Shown: positions 18,675 to 32,137, numbered from the stretch's first letter. The stretch is DNA of 64,000 nucleotides from Tanypteryx hageni (GCA_028673005.1 CM054114.1:24519369-24583368), one strand, 5' to 3'. Program-made: numbers and translations. The notes: generated from the sequence alone by a model not told the origin.

Positions 18675-21600
18675 CTAGGTACTGACGCCCCTTAAGAGAA
18701 TCCTAGGTACTGCCGCCCCTTAAGAGAATCCTAGGTACTGCCGCCCCTTAAGAGAATCCCCGTTACTGCCGCCCCTTAAGAGAATCCCAGTTACTGCCGC
18801 CCCTTAAGAGAATCCCAGGTACTGTCGCCCCTTAAGAGAATCCTAGGCACTGCCGCCCCTTAAGAGATTCCTTGTTACTGCCGCCCCTTAAGAGAATCCC
18901 AGGTACTGTCGCCCCTTAAGAGAATCCTAGTTACTGCCGCCCCTTAAGAGAATCCTAGGTACTGCCGCCCCTTAAGAGAATCCCAGTTACCGCCGCCCCT
19001 TAAGAGAATCCCCGTTACTGCCGCCCCTTAAGAGAATCCTAGGTACTGCAGCCCCTTAAGAGAATCCTAGGTACTGCCGCCCCTTAAGAGAATCCTAGGT
19101 ACTGCCGCCCCTTAAGAGAATCCTAGGTACTGCCGCCCCTTAAGAGAATCTTAGGTACTGCCGCCCCTTAAGAGAATCCTAGGTACTGCCGCCCCTTAAG
19201 AGAATCCTAGGTACTGCCGCCCCTTAAGAGAATCCTAGGTACTGCCTCCCCTTAAGAGAATCCCCGTTACTGCCACCCCTTAATAGAATCCTGGGTACTG
19301 CCGCCCCTTAAGAGAATCCCAGTTACTGCCGCCCCTTAAGAGAATCCTAGGTACTGCCGCCCCTTAAGAGAATCCTAGGTACTGCCGCCCCTTAAGAGAA
19401 TCCTAGGTACTGCCGCCCCTTAAGAGAATCCTAGGTACTGCCGCCCCTTGAGAGAATCCTATGTACTGCCGCCCCTTAAGAGAATCCTATGTACTGCCGC
19501 CCCTTAAGAGAATCCTAGGTACTGCAGCCCCTTAAGAGAATCCCAGTTACTGCCGCCCCTTAAGAGAATCCAAGTTACTGCCGCCCCTTAAGAGAATCCT
19601 AGGTACTGCCGCCACTTAAGAGAATCCTGGGTACTGCCGCCCCTTAAGAGAATCATAGGTACTGCCGCCCCTTAAGAGAATCCTAGGTACTGCCGCCACT
19701 TAAGAGAATCCTAGGTACTGCCGCCCCTTAAGAGAATCCTAGGTACTGCCGCCCCTTAAGAGAATCCCAGTTACTGCCGCCCCTTAATAGAATCCTAGGT
19801 ACTGCAGCCCCTTAAGAGAATCCCAGTTACTTCCGCCCCTTAAGAGAATCCCAGGTACTGCCGCCCCTTAAGAGAATCCTAGGTACTGCCGCCCCTTAAG
19901 AGAATCCCCGTTACTGCCGCCCCTTAATAGAATCCTGGGTACTGCCGCCCCTTAAGAGAATCCTAGTTACTGCCGCCCCTTAAGAGAATCCTAGGTACAG
20001 CCGCCCCTTAATAGAATCCTAGGTACTGCCGCCCCTTAAGAGAATCCCAGTTACTGCCGCCCCTTAAGAGAATCCTGGTTACTGCCGCCCCTTAAGAGAA
20101 TCCCAGGTACTGCAGCCCCTTAAGAGAATCCTAGGTACTGCCGCCCCTTAAGAGAATCCTAGGTACTGCCGCCCCTTAAGAGAATCCTAGGTACTGCCGC
20201 CCCTTAAGAGAATCCTAGGTACTGCCGCCCCTTAAGAGAATCCTAGTTACTGCCGCCCCTTAAGAGAATCTTAGGTACTGCCGCCCCTTAAGAGAATCCT
20301 AGGTACTGCCGCCCCTTAAGAGAATCCTTGGTACTGCCGCCCCTTAAGAGAATCCCAGGTACTGTCGCCCCTTAAGAGAATCCTAGTTACTGCCGCCCCT
20401 TAAGAGAATCCTAGGTACTGCCGCCCCTTAAGAGAATCCTTGGTACTGCCGCCCCTTAAGAGAATCCCAGGTACTGTCGCCCCTTAAGAGAATCCTAGTT
20501 ACTGCAGCCCCTTAAGAGAATCCTAGGTACTGTCGCCCCTTAAGAGAATCCTAGGTACCGCCGCCCCTTAAGAGAATCCTAGGTACTGCCGACCCTTAAG
20601 AGAATCCCAGGTACTGTCGCCCCTTAAGAGAATCCTAGTTACTGCCGCCCCTTAAGAGAATCCTAGGTACTGCAGCCCCTTAAGAGAATCCTAGGTACTG
20701 CCGCCCCTTAAGAGAATCCTAGTTACTGACGCCCCTTAAGAGAATCCTAGGTACTGCCGCCCCTTAAGAGAATCCTTGGTACTGCCGCCCCTTAAGAGAA
20801 TCCCAGGTACTGTCGCCCCTTAAGAGAATCCTAGTTACTGCAGCCCCTTAAGAGAATCCTAGGTACTGCCGCCCCTTAAGAGAATCCTAGTTACTGACGC
20901 CCCTTAAGAGAATCCTAGGTACTACCGCCCCTTAAGAGAATCCTTGGTACTGCCGCCCCTTAAGAGAATCCCAGGTACTGTCGCCCCTTAAGAGAATCCT
21001 AGTTACTGCCGCCCCTTAAGAGAATCCTAGGTACTGCCGCCCCTTAAGAGAATCCCAGTTACTGCCGCCCCTTAAGAGAATCCTAGGTACTGCCGCCCCT
21101 TAAGAGAATCCTAGGTACCGCCGCCCCTTAAGAGAATCCTAGGTACTGCCGCCCCTTAAGAGAATCCCAGGTACTGTCGCCCCTTAAGAGAATCCTAGTT
21201 ACTGCCGCCCCTTAAGAGAATCCTAGGTACTGCAGCCCCTTAAGAGAATCCTAGGTACTGTCGCCCCTTAAGAGAATCCTAGTTACTGCCGCCCCTTAAG
21301 AGAATCCTAGGTACTGCCGCCCCTTAAGAGATTCCTTGGTACTGCCGCCCCTTAAGAGAATCCCAGGTACTGTCGCCCCTTAAGAGAATCCTAGTTACTG
21401 CCGCCCCTTAAGAGAATCCTAGGTACTGCCGCCCCTTAAGAGAATCCCAGTTACTGCCGCCCCTTAAGAGAATCCCAGTTACTGCCGCCCCTTAAAAGAA
21501 TCCTAGTGACTGCCGCCCCTTATGAGAATCCTAGGTACTGCAGCCCCTTAAGAGAATCCTAGGTACTGCCGCCCCTTAAGAGAATCCTAGGTACTGCCGC

Positions 21601-21922
21601 CCCTTAAGAGTATCCTAGGTACTGCAGCCCCTTAAGAGAATCCCATTTACTGCCGCCCCTTAAGAGAATCCTAGGTACTGCCGCCCCTTAAGAGAATCCT
21701 AGGTACTGCCGCCCCTTAAGAGAATTCTAGGTACAGCCGCCCCTTAAGAGAATCCTAGGTACTGCCGCCCCTTAAGAGAATCCTAGGTACTGCCGCCCCT
21801 TAAGAGAATCCTAGGTACTGCCGCCTTTTTAAGAGAATACTATGTACTACCTCCCCTTAAGAGAATCCTAGGTACTGCCGCCCCTAAAGAGAATCCTAGG
21901 TACCGCCGCCCCTTAAGAGAAT
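18675..21922. repeat. 28-bp satellite array S5b
   Basis: 116 units (3,248 bp). First part carries the TCCCCGTTAC, TTAATAG, CCTGGG and TTGAGAG sub-family; second part the usual 6- and 12-unit blocks. It shares GCCCCTTGAGAG followed by a GCCGCCCC unit with S13. A TGCCACCCC unit near 19273 is one of few CpG-to-CpA changes. No gene. Confidence 0.97.
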
Positions 21923-22660
21923 TAAATATAATACCTACATAATATAAAAAAATAAAAATACGCTTTAATCCATATCCACCTAATTTTAATAAAACCCCTG
22001 CTAAAATTATAGAACCAGATACAGGGGCTTCAACATGAGACTTAGGTAATCATAAATGAAAAATGAACATAGGTATTTTTACTAAAAAAGCAAAAATTAA
22101 AGAAATATATAAATAAAAACTAAAATTAAATTGTTGAATAGAAAAAAACATAAAAATATTTCATGTATCAAAAGAATAATAAATATTAAAGATAGAAATT
22201 AATAAGGGTAATGAAGCAAATAAAGTATAAAACAACAAATAAATTCCTGCTTGTATACGTTCAGGTTGATAACCTCAACCTAAAATCAAAAAGAATGTGG
22301 GAATTAATGATCTTTCAAAAAAGAAATAAAATATAAAAAGTCTATTTCTTATAAAAGTTAATATTAAAAATATCAACAAAAAAATATTTGTTAATATAAA
22401 TAAAATAATAAAATTTTTATTTATATAATAGATATTATAGCCAATAACATTAAACAACAAATCCAAAATCTAAGTAAAATTAATCCATATCTTAAAACAT
22501 CCTCACCCAAATAATAACCCATATTACAAAAATAAGAAGTTATATATCCTTCAACCAAAAAAAGGAAAGAACCTAAAAACAATAAACAAACTATATTTCA
22601 ATAACTAGCTAAAAAGGACAAGGGGATCAAAAAGATTACAAACAAAATAAATTTTAACAT
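21923..22660 (-). pseudogene. nad4: NUMT copy 5: ND4, 5' half
   Basis: 738 bp, as copy 3, plus a private C to A change in AAAAAAATAAAAATACG near the left edge. Confidence 0.92.
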
Positions 22661-22935
22661 TGAAGTATATTAAAAGCACTAAAATAATCATTACCATAAG
22701 TACCAATTATTGAAACCAAAATAGAAAGACCTAAAGCACCCTCACAAACACCAAAATTCAAAAAATATATTAAAAAATATAAATCATAAAATTCCCATAA
22801 AAGAATAAAAAACAAGAAATAAAATAAACTAAGAACAATAAATTCCAATCTTAATAAAGTTGAAAGTAAGTGTTTACGCTTAGAAATGAAAGCCCAAACT
22901 CCCCCTCCAGCAAGCACAAAAAAAAACAAAATAAT
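22654..22935 (-). pseudogene. nad4L: NUMT copy 5: ND4L
   Basis: Full length, same protein as copy 1. Confidence 0.92.
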
Positions 22936-22950
22936 AAAAGGTTAACATTA

Positions 22951-23016
22951 GTTTCAGTAGTTTATAAAAACATTGGTCTTGTAAACCAAAATAGGGATAT
23001 TAAATCCCCTAAAACT
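22951..23016 (+). tRNA. trnT: NUMT copy 5: tRNA-Thr (TGT)
   Basis: Identical to copy 1. Confidence 0.9.
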
Positions 23017-23035
23017 CTTAATATTTAATTATTAA

Positions 23036-23102
23036 TCAGAGAAGAACTCCATACAATCATCATTAATCTCCAAAATTAATATCTTAATTAAACTATTCTC
23101 TG
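23036..23102 (-). tRNA. trnP: NUMT copy 5: tRNA-Pro (TGG)
   Basis: Intact; only 19 bp from trnT because of the spacer deletion. Confidence 0.9.
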
Positions 23103-23103
23103 T

Positions 23104-23463
23104 ATCAGACAAATTCTTTATATATTTCTAGCAGCATTAAATAATTTTCTATTTACTAAAATAAATCACTCTATAAATATAGGTATTATTTTACTATTAC
23201 AAACATTATTAATATGTTTAGTAACAGGTTGTATATCCCAAACAGCCTGATTTTCATATATTTTATTTCTTGTTTTTTTGGGTGGCATACTAGTTCTTTT
23301 TATTTATATAACAAGAATTGCTTCAAATGAAATTTTTCAAAAAAGAAATTATTTATTATTATATATATTATTTTCAACAATTTCTTTTATTATTTTATTA
23401 TTTATTTTATTTATAGATCCTGTAATAACATCTTTTAATAGAACTGGTGAAACTTTATCATTT
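23104..23463 (+). pseudogene. nad6: NUMT copy 5: ND6, truncated
   Basis: As copy 1, with CACCCT to CACTCT near 23169 (Pro to Ser in the conserved NHP). Confidence 0.9.
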
Positions 23464-23774
23464 ATAAGAATTATTTTAATTGTTATCACCACTGTAATTA
23501 TATCAATTTCATCTTTTATTTCCAAAAAATCCGTAATTGACCGAGAAAAAATATCTCCATTTGAATGCGGATTTGATCCATTTACAACTGCAGGAATTCC
23601 CTTCTCTTTACGATTCTTCTTAATTGCAGTAATCTTCTTAATTTTTAATGTAGAAATTGCCTTATTATTACCAATAATAATAGTAATATAAGAATATCAA
23701 ATATCAAAACTTGAATATGAATTTCAAGAATCTTTTTTATTATTTTATTACTGGGATTATATCATGAATGAAAT
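23464..23774 (+). pseudogene. nad3: NUMT copy 5: ND3
   Basis: Same as copy 1. Confidence 0.9.
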
Positions 23775-23909
23775 TGTACAATTGTATCCTGTGGCGTCTG
23801 TGTTGCAGTATCACTTCCAAACTCACTATAATCTACTGATAACGGCGAAAAGTTATAAACAGAAATTTCAGTTACTCAATCTAAAATTACAGCTTATTTT
23901 GTGAACTGA

Positions 23910-26879
23910 CCTAGGTACTGCCGACCCTCAAGAGAATCATATTTACTGCCGCCCCTTAAGAGAATCCTAGGTACTGCCGCGTTTTTAAGAGAATACTATG
24001 TACTACCGCCCCTTAAGAGAATCCTAGGTACTGCCGCCCCTAAAGAGAATCCTAGGTACCGCCGCCCCTTAAGAGAATCCTAGGTACTGCCGACCCTTAA
24101 GAGAATCCCAGGTACTGTCGCCCCTTAAGAGAATCCTAGTTACTGCCGGCCCTTAAGAGAATCCTAGGTACTGCAGCCCCTTAAGAGAATCCTAGGTACT
24201 GCCGCCCCTTAAGAGAATCCTAGTTACTGACGCCCCTTAAGAGAATCCTAGGTACTGCCGCCCCTTAAGAGAATCCTTGGTACTGCCGCCCCTTAAGAGA
24301 ATCCCAGGTACTTTCGCCCCTTAAGAGAATCCTAGTTACTGCAGCCCCTTAAGAGAATCCTAGGTACTGCCGCCCCTTAAGAGAATCCTAGTTACTGACG
24401 CCCCTTAAGAGAATCCTAGGTACTGCCGCCCCTTAAGAGAATCCTTGGTACTGCCGCCCCTTAAGAGAATCCCAGGTACTGTCGCCCCTTAAGAGAATCC
24501 TAGTTACTGCCGCCCCTTAAGAGAATCCTAGGTACTGCCGCCCCTTAAGAGTATCCCAGTTACTGCCGCCCCTTAAGAGTATCCTAGGTACTGCCGCCCC
24601 TTAAGAGAATCCTAGGTACCGCCGCCCCTTAAGAGAATCCTAGGTACTGCCGCCCCTTAAGAGAATCCCAGGTACTGTCGCCCCTTAAGAGAATCCTAGT
24701 TACTGCCGCCCCTTAAGAGAATCCTAGGTACTGCAGCCCCTTAAGAGAATCCTAGGTACTGTCGCCCCTTAAGAGAATCCTAGTTACTGCCGCCCCTTAA
24801 GAGAATCCTAGGTACTGCCGCCCCTTAAGAGATTCCTTGGTACTGCCGCCCCTTAAGAGAATCCCAGGTACTGTCGCCCCTTAAGAGAATCCTAGTTACT
24901 GCCGCCCCTTAAGAGAATCCTAGGTACTGCCGCCCCTTAAGAGAATCCCAGTTACTGCCGCCCCTTAAGAGAATCCCAGTTACTGCCGCCCCTTAAGAGA
25001 ATCCTAGTGACTGCCGCCCCTTATGAGAATCCTAGGTACTGCAGCCCCTTAAGAGAATCCTAGTTACTGCAGCCCCTTAAGAGAATCCTAGGTACTGCCG
25101 CCCCTTAAGAGAATCCTAGTTACTGACGCCCCTTAAGAGAATCCTAGGTACTGCCGCCCCTCAAGAGAATCCTTGGTACTGCCGCCCCTTAAGAGAATCC
25201 CAGGTACTGTCGCCCCTTAAGAGAATCCTAGTTACTGCCGCCCCTTAAGAGAATCCTAGGTACTGCCGCCCCTTAAGAGAATCCCAGTTACTGCCGCCCC
25301 TTAAGAGAATCCTAGGTACTGCCGCCCCTTAAGAGAATCCTAGGTACCGCCGCCCCTTAAGAGAATCCTAGGTACTGCCGCCCCTTAAGAGAATCCCAGG
25401 TACTGTCGCCCCTTAAGAGAATCCTAGTTACTGCCGCCCCTTAAGAGAATCCTAGGTACTGCAGCCCCTTAAGAGAATCCTAGGTACTGTCGCCCCTTAA
25501 GAGTATCCTAGTTACTGCCGCCCCTTAAGAGAATCCTAGGTACTGCCGCCCCTTAAGAGATTCCTTGGTACTGCCGCCCCTTAAGAGAATCCCAGGTACT
25601 GTCGCCCCTTAAGAGAATCCTAGTTACTGCCGCCCCTTAAGAGAATCCTAGGTACTGCCGCCCCTTAAGAGAATCCCAGTTACTGCCGCCCCTTAAGAGA
25701 ATCCCAGTTACTGCCGCCCCTTAAGAGAATCCTAGTGACTGCCGCCCCTTATGAGAATCCTAGGTACTGCAGCCCCTTAAGAGAATCCTAGTTACTGCAG
25801 CCCCTTAAGAGAATCCTAGGTACTGCCGCCCCTTAAGAGAATCCTAGTTACTGACGCCCCTTAAGAGAATCCTAGGTACTGCCGCCCCTCAAGAGAATCC
25901 TTGGTACTGCCGCCCCTTAAGAGAATCCCAGGTACTGTCGCCCCTTAAGAGAATCCTAGTTACTGCCGCCCCTTAAGAGAATCCTAGGTACTGCCGCCCC
26001 TTAAGAGAATCCCAGTTACTGCCGCCCCTTAAGAGAATCCTAGGTACTGCCGCCCCTTAAGAGAATCCTAGGTACCGCCGCCCCTTAAGAGAATCCTAGG
26101 TACTGCCGCCCCTTAAGAGAATCCCAGGTACTGTCGCCCCTTAAGAGAATCCTAGTTACTGCCGCCCCTTAAGAGAATCCTAGGTACTGCAGCCCCTTAA
26201 GAGAATCCTAGGTACTGTCGCCCCTTAAGAGTATCCTAGTTACTGCCGCCCCTTAAGAGAATCCTAGGTACTGCCGCCCCTTAAGAGATTCCTTGGTACT
26301 GCCGCCCCTTAAGAGAATCCCAGGTACTGTCGCCCCTTAAGAGAATCCTAGTTACTGCCGCCCCTTAAGAGAATCCTAGGTACTGCCGCCCCTTAAGAGA
26401 ATCCCAGTTACTGCCGCCCCTTAAGAGAATCCCAGTTACTGCCGCCCCTTAAGAGAATCCTAGTGACTGCCGCCCCTTATGAGAATCCTAGGTACTGCAG
26501 CCCTTTAAGAGAATCCTAGGTACTGCCGCCCCTTAAGAGAATCCTAGGTACTGCCGCCCCTTAAGAGAATCCTAGGTACTGCAGCCCCTTAAGAGAATCC
26601 CATTTACTGCCGCCCCTTAAGAGAATCCTAGGTACTGCCGCCCCTTAAGAGAATCCTAGGTACTGCCGCCCCTTAAGAGAATTCTAGGTACAGCCGCCCC
26701 TTAAGAGAATCCTAGGTACTGCCGCCCCTTAAGAGAATCCTAGGTACTGCCGCCCCTTAAGAGAATCCTAGGTACTGCCGCCTTTTTAAGAGAATACTAT
26801 GTACTACCTCCCCTTAAGAGAATCCTAGGTACTGCCGCCCCTAAAGAGAATCCTAGGTACCGCCGCCCCTTAAGAGAAT
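23910..26879. repeat. 28-bp satellite array S6 with a 728-bp tandem duplication
   Basis: 106 units. The rare CCCCTCAAGAG unit occurs at about 25162 and again at 25890, exactly 728 bp (26 units) apart, and surrounding variants repeat in the same order. S7 has this stretch once and is exactly 728 bp shorter. No gene. Confidence 0.97.
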
Positions 26880-27617
26880 TAAATATAATACCTACATAAT
26901 ATAAAAAACTAAAAATACGCTTTAATCCATATCCACCTAATTTTAATAAAACCCCTGCTAAAATTATAGAACCAGATACAGGGGCTTCAACATGAGACTT
27001 AGGTAATCATAAATGAAAAATGAACATAGGTATTTTTACTAAAAAAGCAAAAATTAAAGAAATATATAAATAAAAACTAAAATTAAATTGTTGAATAGAA
27101 AAAAACATAAAAATATTTCATGTATCAAAAGAATAATAAATATTAAAGATAGAAATTAATAAGGGTAATGAAGCAAATAAAGTATAAAACAACAAATAAA
27201 TTCCTGCTTGTATACGTTCAGGTTGATAACCTCAACCTAAAATCAAAAAGAATGTGGGAATTAATGATCTTTCAAAAAAGAAATAAAATATAAAAAGTCT
27301 ATTTCTTATAAAAGTTAATATTAAAAATATCAACAAAAAAATATTTGTTAATATAAATAAAATAATAAAATTTTTATTTATATAATAGATATTATAGCCA
27401 ATAACATTAAACAACAAATCCAAAATCTAAGTAAAATTAATCCATATCTTAAAACATCCTCACCCAAATAATAACCCATATTACAAAAATAAGAAGTTAT
27501 ATATCCTTCAACCAAAAAAAGGAAAGAACCTAAAAACAATAAACAAACTATATTTCAATAACTAGCTAAAAAGGACAAGGGGATCAAAAAGATTACAAAC
27601 AAAATAAATTTTAACAT
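26880..27617 (-). pseudogene. nad4: NUMT copy 6: ND4, 5' half
   Basis: 738 bp, same state as copy 3. Confidence 0.92.
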
Positions 27618-27892
27618 TGAAGTATATTAAAAGCACTAAAATAATCATTACCATAAGTACCAATTATTGAAACCAAAATAGAAAGACCTAAAGCACCCTC
27701 ACAAACACCAAAATTCAAAAAATATATTAAAAAATATAAATCATAAAATTCCCATAAAAGAATAAAAAACAAGAAATAAAATAAACTAAGAACAATAAAT
27801 TCCAATCTTAATAAAGTTGAAAGTAAGTGTTTACGCTTAGAAATGAAAGCCCAAACTCCCCCTCCAGCAAGCACAAAAAAAAACAAAATAAT
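27611..27892 (-). pseudogene. nad4L: NUMT copy 6: ND4L
   Basis: Full length, same protein as copy 1. Confidence 0.92.
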
Positions 27893-27907
27893 AAAAGGTT
27901 AACATTA

Positions 27908-27973
27908 GTTTCAGTAGTTTATAAAAACATTGGTCTTGTAAACCAAAATAGGGATATTAAATCCCCTAAAACT
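27908..27973 (+). tRNA. trnT: NUMT copy 6: tRNA-Thr (TGT)
   Basis: Identical to copy 1. Confidence 0.9.
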
Positions 27974-27992
27974 CTTAATATTTAATTATTAA

Positions 27993-28059
27993 TCAGAGAA
28001 GAACTCCATACAATCATCATTAATCTCCAAAATTAATATCTTAATTAAACTATTCTCTG
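27993..28059 (-). tRNA. trnP: NUMT copy 6: tRNA-Pro (TGG)
   Basis: Intact. Confidence 0.9.
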
Positions 28060-28060
28060 T

Positions 28061-28420
28061 ATCAGACAAATTCTTTATATATTTCTAGCAGCATTAAATA
28101 ATTTTCTATTTACTAAAATAAATCACCCTATAAATATAGGTATTATTTTACTATTACAAACATTATTAATATGTTTAGTAACAGGTTGTATATCCCAAAC
28201 AGCCTGATTTTCATATATTTTATTTCTTGTTTTTTTGGGTGGCATACTAGTTCTTTTTATTTATATAACAAGAATTGCTTCAAATGAAATTTTTCAAAAA
28301 AGAAATTATTTATTATTATATATATTATTTTCAACAATTTCTTTTATTATTTTATTATTTATTTTATTTATAGATCCTGTAATAACATCTTTTAATAGAA
28401 CTGGTGAAACTTTATCATTT
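28061..28420 (+). pseudogene. nad6: NUMT copy 6: ND6, truncated
   Basis: Same as copy 1. Confidence 0.9.
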
Positions 28421-28731
28421 ATAAGAATTATTTTAATTGTTATCACCACTGTAATTATATCAATTTCATCTTTTATTTCCAAAAAATCCGTAATTGACCG
28501 AGAAAAAATATCTCCATTTGAATGCGGATTTGATCCATTTACAACTGCAGGAATTCCCTTCTCTTTACGATTCTTCTTAATTGCAGTAATCTTCTTAATT
28601 TTTAATGTAGAAATTGCCTTATTATTACCAATAATAATAGTAATATAAGAATATCAAATATCAAAACTTGAATATGAATTTCAAGAATCTTTTTTATTAT
28701 TTTATTACTGGGATTATATCATGAATGAAAT
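28421..28731 (+). pseudogene. nad3: NUMT copy 6: ND3
   Basis: Same as copy 1. Confidence 0.9.
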
Positions 28732-28866
28732 TGTACAATTGTATCCTGTGGCGTCTGTGTTGCAGTATCACTTCCAAACTCACTATAATCTACTGATAAC
28801 GGCGAAAAGTTATAAACAGAAATTTCAGTTACTCAATCTAAAATTACAGCTTATTTTGTGAACTGA

Positions 28867-31108
28867 CCTAGGTACTGCCGACCCTCAAGAGAATCATATT
28901 TACTGCCGCCCCTTAAGAGAATCCTAGGTACTGCCGCGTTTTTAAGAGAATACTATGTACTACCGCCCCTTAAGAGAATCCTAGGTACTGCCGCCCCTAA
29001 AGAGAATCCTAGGTACCGCCGCCCCTTAAGAGAATCCTAGGTACTGCCGACCCTTAAGAGAATCCCAGGTACTGTCGCCCCTTAAGAGAATCCTAGTTAC
29101 TGCCGGCCCTTAAGAGAATCCTAGGTACTGCAGCCCCTTAAGAGAATCCTAGGTACTGCCGCCCCTTAAGAGAATCCTAGTTACTGACGCCCCTTAAGAG
29201 AATCCTAGGTACTGCCGCCCCTTAAGAGAATCCTTGGTACTGCCGCCCCTTAAGAGAATCCCAGGTACTTTCGCCCCTTAAGAGAATCCTAGTTACTGCA
29301 GCCCCTTAAGAGAATCCTAGGTACTGCCGCCCCTTAAGAGAATCCTAGTTACTGACGCCCCTTAAGAGAATCCTAGGTACTGCCGCCCCTTAAGAGAATC
29401 CTTGGTACTGCCGCCCCTTAAGAGAATCCCAGGTACTGTCGCCCCTTAAGAGAATCCTAGTTACTGCCGCCCCTTAAGAGAATCCTAGGTACTGCCGCCC
29501 CTTAAGAGTATCCCAGTTACTGCCGCCCCTTAAGAGAATCCTAGGTACTGCCGCCCCTTAAGAGAATCCTAGGTACCGCCGCCCCTTAAGAGAATCCTAG
29601 GTACTGCCGCCCCTTAAGAGAATCCCAGGTACTGTCGCCCCTTAAGAGAATCCTAGTTACTGCCGCCCCTTAAGAGAATCCTAGGTACTGCAGCCCCTTA
29701 AGAGAATCCTAGGTACTGTCGCCCCTTAAGAGAATCCTAGTTACTGCCGCCCCTTAAGAGAATCCTAGGTACTGCCGCCCCTTAAGAGATTCCTTGGTAC
29801 TGCCGCCCCTTAAGAGAATCCCAGGTACTGTCGCCCCTTAAGAGAATCCTAGTTACTGCCGCCCCTTAAGAGAATCCTAGGTACTGCCGCCCCTTAAGAG
29901 AATCCCAGTTACTGCCGCCCCTTAAGAGAATCCCAGTTACTGCCGCCCCTTAAGAGAATCCTAGTGACTGCCGCCCCTTATGAGAATCCTAGGTACTGCA
30001 GCCCCTTAAGAGAATCCTAGTTACTGCAGCCCCTTAAGAGAATCCTAGGTACTGCCGCCCCTTAAGAGAATCCTAGTTACTGACGCCCCTTAAGAGAATC
30101 CTAGGTACTGCCGCCCCTCAAGAGAATCCTTGGTACTGCCGCCCCTTAAGAGAATCCCAGGTACTGTCGCCCCTTAAGAGAATCCTAGTTACTGCCGCCC
30201 CTTAAGAGAATCCTAGGTACTGCCGCCCCTTAAGAGAATCCCAGTTTCTGCCGCCCCTTAAGAGAATCCTAGGTACTGCCGCCCCTTAAGAGAATCCTAG
30301 GTACCGCCGCCCCTTAAGAGAATCCTAGGTACTGCCGCCCCTTAAGAGAATCCCAGGTACTGTCGCCCCTTAAGAGAATCCTAGTTACTGCCGCCCCTTA
30401 AGAGAATCCTAGGTACTGCAGCCCCTTAAGAGAATCCTAGGTACTGTCGCCCCTTAAGAGAATCCTAGTTACTGCCGCCCCTTAAGAGAATCCTAGGTAC
30501 TGCCGCCCCTTAAGAGATTCCTTGGTACTGCCGCCCCTTAAGAGAATCCCAGGTACTGTCGCCCCTTAAGAGAATCCTAGTTACTGCCGCCCCTTAAGAG
30601 AATCCTAGGTACTGCCGCCCCTTAAGAGAATCCCAGTTACTGCCGCCCCTTAAGAGAATCCCAGTTACTGCCGCCCCTTAAGAGAATCCTAGTGACTGCC
30701 GCCCCTTATGAGAATCCTAGGTACTGCAGCCCTTTAAGAGAATCCTAGGTACTGCCGCCCCTTAAGAGAATCCTAGGTACTGCCGCCCCTTAAGAGAATC
30801 CTAGGTACTGCAGCCCCTTAAGAGAATCCCATTTACTGCCGCCCCTTAAGAGAATCCTAGGTACTGCCGCCCCTTAAGAGAATCCTAGGTACTGCCGCCC
30901 CTTAAGAGAATTCTAGGTACAGCCGCCCCTTAAGAGAATCCTAGGTACTGCCGCCCCTTAAGAGAATCCTAGGTACTGCCGCCCCTTAAGAGAATCCTAG
31001 GTACTGCCGCCTTTTTAAGAGAATACTATGTACTACCTCCCCTTAAGAGAATCCTAGGTACTGCCGCCCCTAAAGAGAATCCTAGGTACCGCCGCCCCTT
31101 AAGAGAAT
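28867..31108. repeat. 28-bp satellite array S7
   Basis: 80 units. Same variant order as S6 with the 26-unit block present once (CCCCTCAAGAG near 30120). No gene. Confidence 0.97.
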
Positions 31109-31846
31109 TAAATATAATACCTACATAATATAAAAAACTAAAAATACGCTTTAATCCATATCCACCTAATTTTAATAAAACCCCTGCTAAAATTATAGAA
31201 CCAGATACAGGGGCTTCAACATGAGACTTAGGTAATCATAAATGAAAAATGAACATAGGTATTTTTACTAAAAAAGCAAAAATTAAAGAAATATATAAAT
31301 AAAAACTAAAATTAAATTGTTGAATAGAAAAAAACATAAAAATATTTCATGTATCAAAAGAATAATAAATATTAAAGATAGAAATTAATAAGGGTAATGA
31401 AGCAAATAAAGTATAAAACAACAAATAAATTCCTGCTTGTATACGTTCAGGTTGATAACCTCAACCTAAAATCAAAAAGAATGTGGGAATTAATGATCTT
31501 TCAAAAAAGAAATAAAATATAAAAAGTCTATTTCTTATAAAAGTTAATATTAAAAATATCAACAAAAAAATATTTGTTAATATAAATAAAATAATAAAAT
31601 TTTTATTTATATAATAGATATTATAGCCAATAACATTAAACAACAAATCCAAAATCTAAGTAAAATTAATCCATATCTTAAAACATCCTCACCCAAATAA
31701 TAACCCATATTACAAAAATAAGAAGTTATATATCCTTCAACCAAAAAAAGGAAAGAACCTAAAAACAATAAACAAACTATATTTCAATAACTAGCTAAAA
31801 AGGACAAGGGGATCAAAAAGATTACAAACAAAATAAATTTTAACAT
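31109..31846 (-). pseudogene. nad4: NUMT copy 7: ND4, 5' half
   Basis: 738 bp, same state as copy 3. Confidence 0.92.
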
Positions 31847-32122
31847 TGAAGTATATTAAAAGCACTAAAATAATCATTACCATAAGTACCAATTATTGAA
31901 ACCAAAATAGAAAGACCTAAAGCACCCTCACAAACACCAAAATTCAAAAAATATATTAAAAAATATAAATCATAAAATTCCCATAAAAGAATAAAAAACA
32001 AGAAATAAAATAAACTAAGAACAATAAATTCCAATCTTAATAAAGTTGAAAGTAAGTGTTTACGCTTAGAAATGAAAGCCCAAACTCCCCCTCCAGCAAG
32101 CACAAAAAAAAAACAAAATAAT
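31840..32122 (-). pseudogene. nad4L: NUMT copy 7: ND4L
   Basis: Body open from GTG at 32103; the extra T puts the native ATT start out of frame. Confidence 0.91.
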
Positions 32123-32137
32123 AAAAGGTTAACATTA

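Larger units (their letters stand above)
21923..23909. repeat. NUMT copy 5, 1,987 bp, C-run-deleted class
   Basis: The C-run and flanking bases (16 bp) are missing between trnT and trnP. ND4 site CGC-TTT, AT pair present, tail 23775-23909. Confidence 0.93.
26880..28866. repeat. NUMT copy 6, 1,987 bp, C-run-deleted class
   Basis: ND4 site CGC-TTT, AT pair present, tail 28732-28866. Very close to copy 5 but without its private changes. Confidence 0.93.
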
